A stretch of 64,000 nt of DNA from contig CAMFDJ010000010.1 of NCBI GenBank assembly GCA_945949085.1, positions 1 to 64,000 on the forward strand, given 5' to 3'. The translations under genes and the position numbers were made by a program. The notes under the pieces were generated by a model. The model worked only from the letters and a program-made list of their open reading frames with translations. It was not told the DNA's origin and ran no database searches. The DNA comes from an uncultured Lachnospiraceae bacterium (GTDB taxonomy: Bacteria > Bacillota > Clostridia > Lachnospirales > Lachnospiraceae). Shown piece after piece: positions 47,045-55,859 of the stretch. Position 1 is the stretch's first letter, and each line of letters opens with the position of its first letter.

Positions 47045-47950
47045 TCAGCCGTAACTTCCATACACCCCTGCAAATGCGTGATACATTTTCTCCATTCCGC
47101 ATGCAAACTCTGTATAGGAAAATTTAAGCTGCATTCTGCTCTTTTCATTGCTGCAAAGATGACTTTCCCCACTGTCCACCGGAAAAGGAAGCAGTATGCC
47201 CTGCCTGCGTGCCTGATTTGCCGTCATTCTGACAAATTGCACATCAGGCTCTGCCTGTCTTTCCAGCTCTTTTGCAAAACGCTCATAATTCAGTATCTCA
47301 TCACCGCACAGATTATAGGCCTGTCCGAATGTCTTCGGATTCAGAAGGCAGGCTTTGACAGCCAGTGCCGCATCCTTGACGTAGAGGAACTGAAATTGTC
47401 CCGTCGCGTCCGTAATAATGGGCAGCACCTTATTCTGTACCATAAGCTGCACGAAATACGATTCACGCGGCGCATAATTGTACGGACCGTATAATATGGC
47501 AGGTCGCAGTACCGTCCACGGGATATTCCGCATGCCGCACACCTGTCTGATTTCTTCCTCAAGTGCCACCTTTCCGGCGATATAGCTTCCTGCTTCTCCT
47601 TGAAAAAGACGCTTTTCAAACGCAGTATCTTCTGCCATCAGTCCGCTCTTTCCCCGTTCATACACATCCACCGTGCTGATCAGGATATATTGTCCAATCT
47701 TTCCTCCCATGTGCTCCAGCACAAATGCAATATCCCCTTTTTCATAGGCACAAAAATCAATCACCACATCAAAATCCTGCGTGATCCCCCGCCAGAGCGC
47801 CCTGTCGTGTCTGTCTCCCGTCACCTGCAATGCACCATACTCCGCCATGGAATAGGTTCCGCGGTTGACCACAGTGATCTCATGCTCCGTGCTCTCCATC
47901 ACAAATACTCTTCCAAAAAAATAGCTTCCGCCAATTACCAGCAGTTTCAT
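47045..47950 (-). CDS. NAD-dependent epimerase/dehydratase family protein
   Basis: 301 residues of the extended short-chain dehydrogenase family. The nucleotide-binding motif is a variant (LLVIGGSYFFGR), and the segment ISTVDVYERG with GSYIAGKVALEEE places the usual Ser/Tyr...Lys region. The family acts on nucleotide sugars and related substrates; this one is divergent, so a specific reaction is not assigned. The frame runs back to 48049, but ATG 47950 has GGAGCG 4 bases before it and begins the fold. It precedes the GGDEF/EAL gene and follows the giant CxxC gene's terminator. Confidence 0.8.
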   Translation of the reverse strand: MKLLVIGGSYFFGRVFVMESTEHEITVVNRGTYSMAEYGALQVTGDRHDRALWRGITQDFDVVIDFCAYEKGDIAFVLEHMGGKIGQYILISTVDVYERGKSGLMAEDTAFEKRLFQGEAGSYIAGKVALEEEIRQVCGMRNIPWTVLRPAILYGPYNYAPRESYFVQLMVQNKVLPIITDATGQFQFLYVKDAALAVKACLLNPKTFGQAYNLCGDEILNYERFAKELERQAEPDVQFVRMTANQARRQGILLPFPVDSGESHLCSNEKSRMQLKFSYTEFACGMEKMYHAFAGVYGSYG

Positions 47951-48029
47951 TGTACGCTCCGATCCGCCGCCTCTGCAACGGCATAGCAAGTTCTCATTAC
48001 CATATTGAATCTTTATTGTCAGCATAACA

Positions 48030-48060
48030 AAAATGCGTGGTTTCCACAACCACGCATTTT
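48030..48060 (-). terminator. Terminator of the giant CxxC-repeat gene
   Basis: AAAATGCGTGGTT (48030-48042) pairs perfectly over 13 bp with 48048-48060 around a 5-base loop, 25 bases past the stop of the giant gene. It is flanked by A-runs and T-runs on both sides. Confidence 0.8.
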
Positions 48061-48084
48061 CAATCGTCTTATTGGCAGGCCGAC

Positions 48085-51000
48085 TTACTCAACTGTTACA
48101 TTGACTGTTTTATATACACCGTTTTGCGCATACACGTAAATTTTGCACTTGCCGGCTCCGCGTGCCCGAATCGTGCCCTTGCTTGTTACGGTTGCCACAG
48201 TATTGTCGGTTGATTCATAACAGATATTGCGGTGATGCTTGATCGGCTTATCCTTCTCCACCTCGACAGCAGTAATTTTAGCTGTTTTTCCAACCTGCAA
48301 GGTAACCTTTCTCGCATTCTTAGTCCGACCAACTTTTTTAATCTTGATCGATTTTGCCACGCCGTACTTACCGCCTGTTGTTGTGGCATGGACAGATTTT
48401 GACGCTGCCAGCGTCACCTTGGTACCATTTACATTCTTGTAGGCAATGACAACATATCTGTAATACTTTCCGGCATCCAGTTTCTTATTTGTGTAAGAAA
48501 AGGTTTTATTTCCCTTAAATTCCTTTAATTTTTTGTAAGTCTCATTCCGCCTGCAAGGATTTCCATACAGGATATAACCGTCGGCGTCTTTCACCTTTGT
48601 CCATTTGACGGTCACCGAATTCTTTTTCAGATTCGTCGTTCTTGCCCTGAGCATGCCAAATGCATCCCCCTTGATTTCTGTACTTCTTTGTACAGCCTCA
48701 TCCGTCAAAGTCAAAATTTCTTCTGCAATATTACGCTTTTCCTTTAAATCCTGTATTTCCTGTGCTGTCTGTTCGTCAACACCGAGCTTCTCTTTGATGA
48801 GCGAAACACTCTCCTCCCGCGCCTTTTCTGCAAGCAGATTTTGTACAATGACTGCAGAACCGAAATCCGGGATTGTATCTGTCACGCCGCACCCGTGATC
48901 ACAAACTGCCGTCTTGGTTCCATCCTGCCCAGCAGTTGCATTGCCGTCCGGAACATAAGCAGTAAAGCTGTGTCCTGTTTTCGTTACAACTGTCTGCGGT
49001 TTCAAAACAACCTGACAAACCGCGCAGTGAGAACCAGCCGTCTTTCCGTCCTTTGTGCAGGAAGCAGGCACTGCCGCATCTGCTGCTTCTTTGTGTCCGG
49101 TTGCCGGGATATCTGTCACATCCTTTGTATCCTCAAAATCATATTCCATACCGTTTACCGAAACCGAAGCCTTTGCGGTATAGGTTGTGACACCCTTCTG
49201 TGTACAGGTCGCAGGTGTCTTCACAGCTGAGGTGATCTGACAACCATAACAATCTTCATGCGTTTCATCATTTCCGCAGGTGAATGTGACGGTTGCTGCT
49301 TTGCCATCCTCCTGCCACAAAAAGACAGGTGCTGTGTAATCATAATCGTGTCCCTTTTTCGGTATTTCATTCGTTGAGACAGAAATACCTTCCTCATCCG
49401 TCAGATCATTCTCCGCATTCGTATCTGAAAAATATTTCTCACATCTGACGCAGTACCAGCTCTCGCGGTAGCCGTGTGTCTCACAAACCGGTGCCACATA
49501 TTTCTGATATGAAAGCTTATGTCCCGTCGCTGCCAGAATGGTATCCGCCTTTGTGATCACACCATCTTCGTTGGCATCGCCTATCTCATCCACTGTCTTT
49601 TCTCCGCTCTGCGCATAGAATTTGTCACAGCTTGCGCAATACCAGTATTCCATATTTCCGCTTGTCAGACAGGTAGGTGCAACTGCCTCTACATGGGTGA
49701 GACTGTGACCTGTTGCCGTCAGGTCTCCAACGATTTTGATGTCTGAATAGCCCTTTCCAAGGAATGTCACAGATGCATAATATGCCGTTGCGCCGTCGGT
49801 CAGACAACCTGCCGGTGTCTCCACATCCGATGTCACCGTCGCAGTCACCGTTTTTTTATGGTCACCATCATGGATGCAAGTGAATGTCGCTGTTGCAGTT
49901 TTGCCATCATCGCTCCATGTAAATTGGGGTTCGCCGTAGGTATGACCGAGCACTGCTATTGTCTGCTGCGCTGTCAAAACCTCACCACATACAGAGCAGT
50001 GTGTTCCTTCCGTCTTTCCTGTCGCTTCACAGGTAGGCTCCTCTTTCGCATCTGTTACCACGGTATGACCTGTCGGTTCCAGAATTGTATCGACTTTTGT
50101 TGCCACACCGTCTCCATTGATATCATCTATCTCTGTCGTACCATATGCTGCGCCACTTTTCAGATATTTATTACAGCTGCTGCAATACCAGTATGCAATA
50201 TTACCCTTTTCTGTACAGGTAGCTGCTTTTGCTGCTGTCGCTGTTAAACGATGTCCCGTTGCGGCAATATCATCTCTTGTCGTAGAATCTGTGTACTCAT
50301 TTCCCTCAAAGGTTACTTCCGCCGTGTACTTTGTCGTGCCGCCTGCAAGGCAGGTAGGCTGTTTGATGGTTTCCTGTGTCATTGTCACAGCCGGTGTCTC
50401 CTTATGACTTGTATCATTGGTACAGGTTAACGTGGCTGTTGCACTTTTGCCATCTTCGCTCCATACAAATACCGGTGCACCGTATGCATGGCCAAGCTCC
50501 GGAATTGTCTGCTGCGCTGTCAAAACCTCACCACATACAGAGCAGTGTGTTCCTTCCGTCTTTCCTGTCGCTTCACAGGCAGGCTCCTCTTTCGCATCTG
50601 TTTCCACCGTATGACCTGTAGCTGCCAGAATCGTATCTACGATTGTTGCTACACCGTCTTTGTTGGTATCCGGTATCTCTGTCGTGCCATCTGCTGCGCC
50701 ATTTGCCAGATATTTCTTACAGCTATCGCAATACCAGTACGCAATGTTACCCGTTTCCGTACAAGTCGGTGCTTCCGCTGCTGTTGCTGTTAAACGATGT
50801 CCCGTTGCGGCAATATCATCTCTTGTCGTAGTTTCTGTGTACTCTTTATTATCAAAGCTTACTGTTGCAGTGTACTTTGTCGTACCGACTGCAAGACAGG
50901 TAGGCTGTTTGATGATTTCTTTCGCCACCGTCGCATCCTGCGTCACCTTGTGCGTTTTATCATTACCACAGGTGAATGTCGCTGTTGCCGTCTTACCATC

Positions 51001-54000
51001 ATCGCTCCATGTAAAGACTGGTTGTCCGTATGCATGACCAAGAGCAGGTATTTCCTCTGTCTTTGTCTTTGTATACACCTGTCCATTAAAGGTCACCTTG
51101 CCTGTATAAGTTCGCTCACCTGCCCCTTCACAGGTTGCCGGTGTTGTAACCGCACTGGTCACCGATACCTCATGGGTTGCTTTATGTGCCTCATCTTTCT
51201 CACAGATAAAAGTGGCTTTCGCCGTCATTTCCCTCGTAGTCTGATCCTTCAACCAGTCAAAGTCCTCTGCATCTGATGTATTCTTTAATTTATAATCATG
51301 ATTCGTTGCCGGAATGTCCTTGACATCCTTGGTGTTGCTGTAATCAAGTGCCACGCTATAAGTCGTTGCCGGATAGGTTCCGCTTATACTGTAGGTTGTG
51401 GTGCCAACTGCAGTACAGGTAGGTGCCTGCTTAACTGATGATGTTACCGGTACATCTGTATCCGTCTTATTCTCATTTGTTACCTGTGTGCTACCCTGAA
51501 TAGTAATCTTGTGCGCATCATTATTCGCACAGGTATATGTAACCATTACAGTCTTGCCATCAGCTGACCAATCATATACCGGAGTTCCATATGCATGATG
51601 TAACGCAGGAATTACCTTCCATGTTTCTAAGGCAGAAATATACTTAGCTGATGTTGTCCCCTCCAATCTCAGATTCTCTGCATCTGCCGCCTGATTTGCC
51701 GCATCCTCATGGTTATCTGCCGCAGCGAAGTGCAAGCCGCAGTTGCTACCATAATCACATTGTCTGCTGCAGGTCCAGTAGGCCTTTGTTCCGGCAGTCT
51801 CACATGTTGCATCCACACCCTCGGTGTAGGTGAGTTTGTGTCCTAGTGCCGGATCGTTCTTTGTATCCAGCGCCTCATAATATACTTCTCCTTTTGCATC
51901 ATTATATGGTGCAAATTCCGCTTTATAGGTACGTATGCCACCCACTGTACAAGTAGCTGTTGTACTGCTTGTAATCTGTTTTGCGATACCATCCGCTCTG
52001 TTATTGACTTTATCCGCATAAGCAATCAGAGTGACCGGTGTTGTATTCTTTGCACAGCCACTTCTCTGGCATGTGAATTTCGCAGTACATGAGGATTCGT
52101 CTGCTGCCCACACACAGCTTGGGGCTCCAAAGTCATGCCCCAGCTTGGTATTTGGTATTTCTTCCTTGACACCGAGCTGTGTACTTATGCACCTTGTACA
52201 TTTGTAAGTATATGTTGCCCAAGCATTCTCTTCACAAGTTGCCGAATCAATGATTGATTCCGTGTTATTCTGCTTTTCGGAATAGTCATGTCCCAATGCC
52301 GCAATTGTCAGTCTGCTTTTCTGTGCAGTTGTCAGACTATTCTTGCTATTTTTTTTATCCGCTTTCTCTGTGTTAACCGCATCAGTCTGATCACCAGTCA
52401 GTTGTTCATTCGTACAGCCAAAGGTTTTATGACACACGCTGCAAGTGAGCGATGCTTTATTACCGCTTGTCGTACAGGTCGGTGCTTGGTAAGGGGTCAG
52501 TGTAAATTGATGTCCCAAAGGAGCAATTTTCAACGCTTCTGTTGTTGTCGTCTGTGTTCCGCCCTCATCACTGAATAATGCTTTGCATACTGAACATTCC
52601 CAATATGGTTGTGATCCCTCATCCGTACAGGTCGCCGCTCTGCCGGAATAAGAAATCAAATTGTGCCCGTTTTTATCAACTTTCAATTTATCAAAAGTCG
52701 TTGGCGTCTTCGCTTCATTAAAGTAATTATTACATCTTCCGCATTGATAATATGCCTCATGTCCATCTACCGTACAAGTAGGATCCAGATAGGAAACAAG
52801 CTCTCCGTAATCATGTCCAAGTGCGTCGATTGTTATTTCACCTTCCGTGACCTCGTAATTTCCGTCATCATACGCATACAGGTATCCACACTTGCTGCAC
52901 TGATAATGAGCCGCTTTTCCCTTCTCTGTACAAGTGGGTTCCTGATATGCAACCGGCGTCATAGCATGAGGTTCCATATTGAAATCTTCTTTATAGTATG
53001 TATAATCCTCACCATTGGCTGTTTCTGTATCATAATTCACCTGATACCAATCAGTCTTTGAAGCACCAGCCTGCCCCTTAAATGTAACCTGATACTTGAT
53101 TGTTCCTTTTGTCAGACAGGTCGCCGTGGAAGAAGCGATCGTACTTGTCGCTGTCAACTTTTTGACATCCTCACAAAATGCACACGGAATGGACAGCGTT
53201 GCCTGTGAGTAATCTGTTGCCCACTCGCACGTTGCCTTATTCTTGTCATACACATGCTCAATGGTATAGGTGCCAAGTTCAAGATCCATCACCGGATTAA
53301 ACAATGTTCCTCCTGTTGTAGAAACCTTTACCGTGTAAGTACCAGGCACGGCAGGTGCCTCGGCAAGCTTTGTGCCGGTTGCATTATTATAATAAGCTAC
53401 CGTCATAGTGCCCATTTCAGCCGGTGTATATGTTGTATTAGTATTTACCTGCACATTCTTGGCACTGCCTGCGATGTTGATTTTCGAGCCGGAAGTCGGT
53501 TTCATGGTAAAATCGCTGGTCAACAGTTTGAATTTTACAGGAATGTTTACAGAAACGCCAGCAAATTTAACGGTAAGCAAATTGTCCTTCGTTGCCTTAT
53601 TGACTGTATGATCTGAAAATTCATAATCTTGAACCTTATATGCTTTATTATTGATTTTAATTTTCATTGTGATATGGTTTTTATCCAAAGTGGTTGCTCC
53701 ATTTTCATTAATAGCAACGCCTTCGTTGATAGATGCTGATACCATGTTTGTATCCAAGGTAGTAGAGGTGTAAGTGTAGAGATAACCAGTCCCTCTTTCA
53801 CCACCTCCTGTACATTTATATGTAAATGTGCCGTTACTGTTTTTTCGTAATGCACCATTATGATTATCAAAGCCTGCTCCTGCCTGAATAACCAATACTT
53901 GTTGGTTAAATGAAGAGTCGTTTACCGGGCTGTCCCCAATGGTACTATTTTCAAATTCCGTCTGTGCATCACTAAACGATAATGCCTTTAATATAGCTGA

Positions 54001-54228
54001 CCCCGTCGGCAGAGCTGTCAGACAAAAATCCTGCATATCGGTTATATTTTTATCTGTCGGCACAAAAAGATACGTTGTTCCATTGGTACAACTCGTATAA
54101 TTTGTAAAATTATAATACACCGTATTACCCGCAGCCTTCACCTCCACCGGTTCCACCGCTGGCAGCATCGTGATTGCAAGCGCAAATGAAAGTACGAGTG
54201 CCAGTATTCTTTTCTTAATTCCTCTCAT
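48085..54228 (-). CDS. Giant secreted protein with about twenty CxxC repeats, Fn3-like and Big_2 domains
   Basis: About 2047 residues. Signal peptide (MRGIKKRILALVLSFALAIT, cut near EVKA). An N-terminal beta-rich domain runs to about 334. About twenty repeats of 60-75 residues follow (to about 1790), each built on (P/A)TC...G...Y.C..C then IPATGH.Y, for example YWYCDSC. The end has an Fn3-like domain (about 1866-1946, VTVKWTKVKDADGYILYG) and a Big_2 domain (ICYESTDNTVATVTSKGTI). Cysteine pairs could bind zinc or form disulfides. Three repeats contain a 12-residue EF-hand-like loop. No LPXTG or SLH anchor. Likely a cell-surface or matrix protein; ligand unknown. Start is uncertain: ATG 54228 gives the tightest signal peptide; 54234 and 54258 are alternatives. 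Confidence 0.85.
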   Translation of the reverse strand: MRGIKKRILALVLSFALAITMLPAVEPVEVKAAGNTVYYNFTNYTSCTNGTTYLFVPTDKNITDMQDFCLTALPTGSAILKALSFSDAQTEFENSTIGDSPVNDSSFNQQVLVIQAGAGFDNHNGALRKNSNGTFTYKCTGGGERGTGYLYTYTSTTLDTNMVSASINEGVAINENGATTLDKNHITMKIKINNKAYKVQDYEFSDHTVNKATKDNLLTVKFAGVSVNIPVKFKLLTSDFTMKPTSGSKINIAGSAKNVQVNTNTTYTPAEMGTMTVAYYNNATGTKLAEAPAVPGTYTVKVSTTGGTLFNPVMDLELGTYTIEHVYDKNKATCEWATDYSQATLSIPCAFCEDVKKLTATSTIASSTATCLTKGTIKYQVTFKGQAGASKTDWYQVNYDTETANGEDYTYYKEDFNMEPHAMTPVAYQEPTCTEKGKAAHYQCSKCGYLYAYDDGNYEVTEGEITIDALGHDYGELVSYLDPTCTVDGHEAYYQCGRCNNYFNEAKTPTTFDKLKVDKNGHNLISYSGRAATCTDEGSQPYWECSVCKALFSDEGGTQTTTTEALKIAPLGHQFTLTPYQAPTCTTSGNKASLTCSVCHKTFGCTNEQLTGDQTDAVNTEKADKKNSKNSLTTAQKSRLTIAALGHDYSEKQNNTESIIDSATCEENAWATYTYKCTRCISTQLGVKEEIPNTKLGHDFGAPSCVWAADESSCTAKFTCQRSGCAKNTTPVTLIAYADKVNNRADGIAKQITSSTTATCTVGGIRTYKAEFAPYNDAKGEVYYEALDTKNDPALGHKLTYTEGVDATCETAGTKAYWTCSRQCDYGSNCGLHFAAADNHEDAANQAADAENLRLEGTTSAKYISALETWKVIPALHHAYGTPVYDWSADGKTVMVTYTCANNDAHKITIQGSTQVTNENKTDTDVPVTSSVKQAPTCTAVGTTTYSISGTYPATTYSVALDYSNTKDVKDIPATNHDYKLKNTSDAEDFDWLKDQTTREMTAKATFICEKDEAHKATHEVSVTSAVTTPATCEGAGERTYTGKVTFNGQVYTKTKTEEIPALGHAYGQPVFTWSDDGKTATATFTCGNDKTHKVTQDATVAKEIIKQPTCLAVGTTKYTATVSFDNKEYTETTTRDDIAATGHRLTATAAEAPTCTETGNIAYWYCDSCKKYLANGAADGTTEIPDTNKDGVATIVDTILAATGHTVETDAKEEPACEATGKTEGTHCSVCGEVLTAQQTIPELGHAYGAPVFVWSEDGKSATATLTCTNDTSHKETPAVTMTQETIKQPTCLAGGTTKYTAEVTFEGNEYTDSTTRDDIAATGHRLTATAAKAATCTEKGNIAYWYCSSCNKYLKSGAAYGTTEIDDINGDGVATKVDTILEPTGHTVVTDAKEEPTCEATGKTEGTHCSVCGEVLTAQQTIAVLGHTYGEPQFTWSDDGKTATATFTCIHDGDHKKTVTATVTSDVETPAGCLTDGATAYYASVTFLGKGYSDIKIVGDLTATGHSLTHVEAVAPTCLTSGNMEYWYCASCDKFYAQSGEKTVDEIGDANEDGVITKADTILAATGHKLSYQKYVAPVCETHGYRESWYCVRCEKYFSDTNAENDLTDEEGISVSTNEIPKKGHDYDYTAPVFLWQEDGKAATVTFTCGNDETHEDCYGCQITSAVKTPATCTQKGVTTYTAKASVSVNGMEYDFEDTKDVTDIPATGHKEAADAAVPASCTKDGKTAGSHCAVCQVVLKPQTVVTKTGHSFTAYVPDGNATAGQDGTKTAVCDHGCGVTDTIPDFGSAVIVQNLLAEKAREESVSLIKEKLGVDEQTAQEIQDLKEKRNIAEEILTLTDEAVQRSTEIKGDAFGMLRARTTNLKKNSVTVKWTKVKDADGYILYGNPCRRNETYKKLKEFKGNKTFSYTNKKLDAGKYYRYVVIAYKNVNGTKVTLAASKSVHATTTGGKYGVAKSIKIKKVGRTKNARKVTLQVGKTAKITAVEVEKDKPIKHHRNICYESTDNTVATVTSKGTIRARGAGKCKIYVYAQNGVYKTVNVTVE
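49961..51052 (-). repeat. Tandem 546-bp internal duplication in the giant CxxC gene
   Basis: Two copies with an exact offset of 546 bases (182 codons), starting at 49961 and 50507. Long stretches are identical at DNA level, for example around 49966-50030 and 50512-50576, and again around 50240-50275 and 50786-50821. A third, more diverged copy precedes them around 49420-49960. Near-identity over silent positions means recent duplication or ongoing gene conversion. Length is a multiple of three, so copy number can change without breaking the frame. Confidence 0.8.
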
Positions 54229-54315
54229 ACACATCTTCCTTCCTTTGTAGATATTCATATGTTTTTCCCTTTCTCGATATTTTCTGAATATGCCGCCTGA
54301 TTACCATGCAACATT

Positions 54316-54382
54316 TTACTTGCCTGCCACCACTATATCATCCTAACAGCACCAAAAGCGCCACAAATCATGGCGCTTTTGG
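54316..54382 (-). promoter_or_regulatory. Conserved palindrome-plus-box (copy A) upstream of the giant CxxC gene
   Basis: A perfect 12-bp dyad (54352-54363 with 54371-54382) is followed on the minus strand by GGTGCTGTTAGG and a -10-like GATATAGT near 54335, about 124 bases before the gene start. An almost identical block lies at 54985-55037. Read on the plus strand the stem is followed by a T-run, so a terminator reading is also possible. Confidence 0.5.
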
Positions 54383-54474
54383 ATGTTTTTTTCAACTTTT
54401 TTGTATTTTTTATGTTCTTTTTGTTATTTTCCACCAAAAAACTCATTTGTTATTCTTTTTCCTACAACTTTTTA

Positions 54475-54888
54475 TCAGAGATCCTCACACAATATATATC
54501 GATTTCTTCCCATGTCCTTAGCCGAATACAGTGCTGCATCTGCATTTTCAAACAGTACCTGATACTGTTCACCATTTTTAGGCGAAATGACAACACCAAT
54601 GCTTGTCCCCAGTCTTACCCGCTCATCCGGCGTCTCAATGGCCTCCACTTTTTTCGGGAGCTCGTCAAGCCATGGAATTAAAAACTTCCTTTCTGTGATT
54701 CCATGTATCCAGACCTGAAATTCATCTCCGCCAAACATGAGAAGCAGGCAAAGTGACGCAATGCTCAGAGAGCTTCGGTTACTTTCCGCGACCTCCCCTG
54801 CAATCTCTTCATACTCCTGTTGCCCAATGCCGCCGTAAAAAAATATCTGTCTGCATTTTTCACTAAATTTCTTCATTTGTTCTTTCAC
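54475..54888 (-). pseudogene. Miniature GGDEF protein with apparent internal deletion
   Basis: 137 residues. Residues 1-50 look like the juxtamembrane start of a normal membrane diguanylate cyclase (FFYGGIGQQEYEEIAGEVAESNRSS, then a cut-off hydrophobic stretch ASLCLLLM). They run straight into the active-site motif FGGDEFQ and the C-terminal half of a GGDEF domain (LGTSIGVVISPKNGEQYQVL, ADAALYSAKDMGRNRYIL). The N-terminal half of the GGDEF domain, with its metal-binding Asp and IND..GH segment, is missing. The frame is intact, so it may still be expressed, but cyclase activity is unlikely. It has its own conserved palindrome upstream and lies below the two-component genes. Confidence 0.75.
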
Positions 54889-54984
54889 CTGCCCCCTCTT
54901 CGCTATTACTGTTTTCCATCTGCATAATCAGCCATCAACATGCTTTGCATTCTTGCCTTTGGTTTTACATCCCTGTATTATCGA

Positions 54985-55037
54985 CCAGTATAGCACCCCA
55001 ACAGCACCGAAACCGCCACAAATCGTGGCGGTTTCGG
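54985..55037 (-). promoter_or_regulatory. Conserved palindrome-plus-box (copy B) upstream of the mini-GGDEF gene
   Basis: A perfect 13-bp dyad (55007-55019 with 55025-55037) is followed on the minus strand by GGTGCTGTTGGG and a -10-like GCTATACT, about 119 bases before the gene start at 54888. It matches copy A at 54316-54382 in roughly 45 of 54 positions, and two of the differences in the arms are paired changes that keep the stem. It also lies 34 bases past the response-regulator stop, so a terminator role is an alternative. Confidence 0.5.
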
Positions 55038-55070
55038 ACATTTTTCTAATATTTTTCCAGTCAGTTTTTA

Positions 55071-55859
55071 CTACAATCCGCGTTTCAACTCTCCGGCCGT
55101 CATTTCCGCCCAGCTGTACTGGGACATGTATTCTCCGTGGTAACTGTTGATCGCAGTCACATCATTTTTCAAAAATTTGTAATAATCACACTCCAGCTTT
55201 TCCACATCGATCGCAAACGAATTTCTCTGACAGATCAGAACATCTGCCGCTCCGCATTGCCGAAGCAGCTTCTTCAGTTCCGCCATCAGATTACGGAAAT
55301 AATGATGTCTGCGCACTGCGTCAGTGCTGTCCTCCCAGAGAATACTGCAGATCTGCGCTGTATTGGCAGAAGCGCCCTTCAGGTCAATAAGGTACGCAAA
55401 CAATTCCTTGGCGAGACTGCGGCCGAATTGCACCGGTTTTCCCTGATAAAATACCTCAAAGGCGCCAAAGCACTGTACGCGCAGTCCGTCTCCTTCATAT
55501 CGGGGAGGCGTCCTCAGATTGGTCAGTGCCTCCTGTACACGATCTGTCTGAATCGGCTTAAGCAGATAACCGCTGGCGTACAGATCAAAAGCATCCAGAG
55601 CATATTCGGAATATGCCGTCACAAAAACGATATTCAATCCGGGCTGTATCACTTTCAATCTCTTTGCCAGCTCAAGGCCGCTAAGCTCCGGCATTTCGAT
55701 ATCCAGAAAAGCGACATCAAACTCTTCCTCACCTGCACATTCCAGCGCCTTTTTGCTGTCGTCAAAGCACCTCATATCCGCACCCGGCTGAAGCTCCAAA
55801 AGCGAATCCTTAAGTTCCTCCAATGCGATCGGTTCATCATCCACCAATAGTAGTTTCAT
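55071..55859 (-). CDS. Response regulator with SARP/BTAD-type output
   Basis: 262 residues. A receiver domain (phospho-acceptor D53 in FLDIEMPE; DDE at 7-9; conserved Lys in LLKPIQ) is joined to an output domain resembling SARP-type winged-helix plus BTAD modules (VQCFGAFEVFYQGKPVQFGRSLAKELFAYLIDLKG, then ICSILWED). Such regulators bind DNA near promoters. The start overlaps the kinase stop by 4 bases (ATGA), so translation is coupled. Two matched palindromes lie just downstream, in front of the mini-GGDEF and giant CxxC genes, and are candidate targets. Confidence 0.85.
   Translation of the reverse strand: MKLLLVDDEPIALEELKDSLLELQPGADMRCFDDSKKALECAGEEEFDVAFLDIEMPELSGLELAKRLKVIQPGLNIVFVTAYSEYALDAFDLYASGYLLKPIQTDRVQEALTNLRTPPRYEGDGLRVQCFGAFEVFYQGKPVQFGRSLAKELFAYLIDLKGASANTAQICSILWEDSTDAVRRHHYFRNLMAELKKLLRQCGAADVLICQRNSFAIDVEKLECDYYKFLKNDVTAINSYHGEYMSQYSWAEMTAGELKRGL

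Noticed and set aside
48860..53225. CRISPR-like array
   Set aside because: The repeats are protein-coding, in frame, long and variable; there are no spacers and no cas genes.
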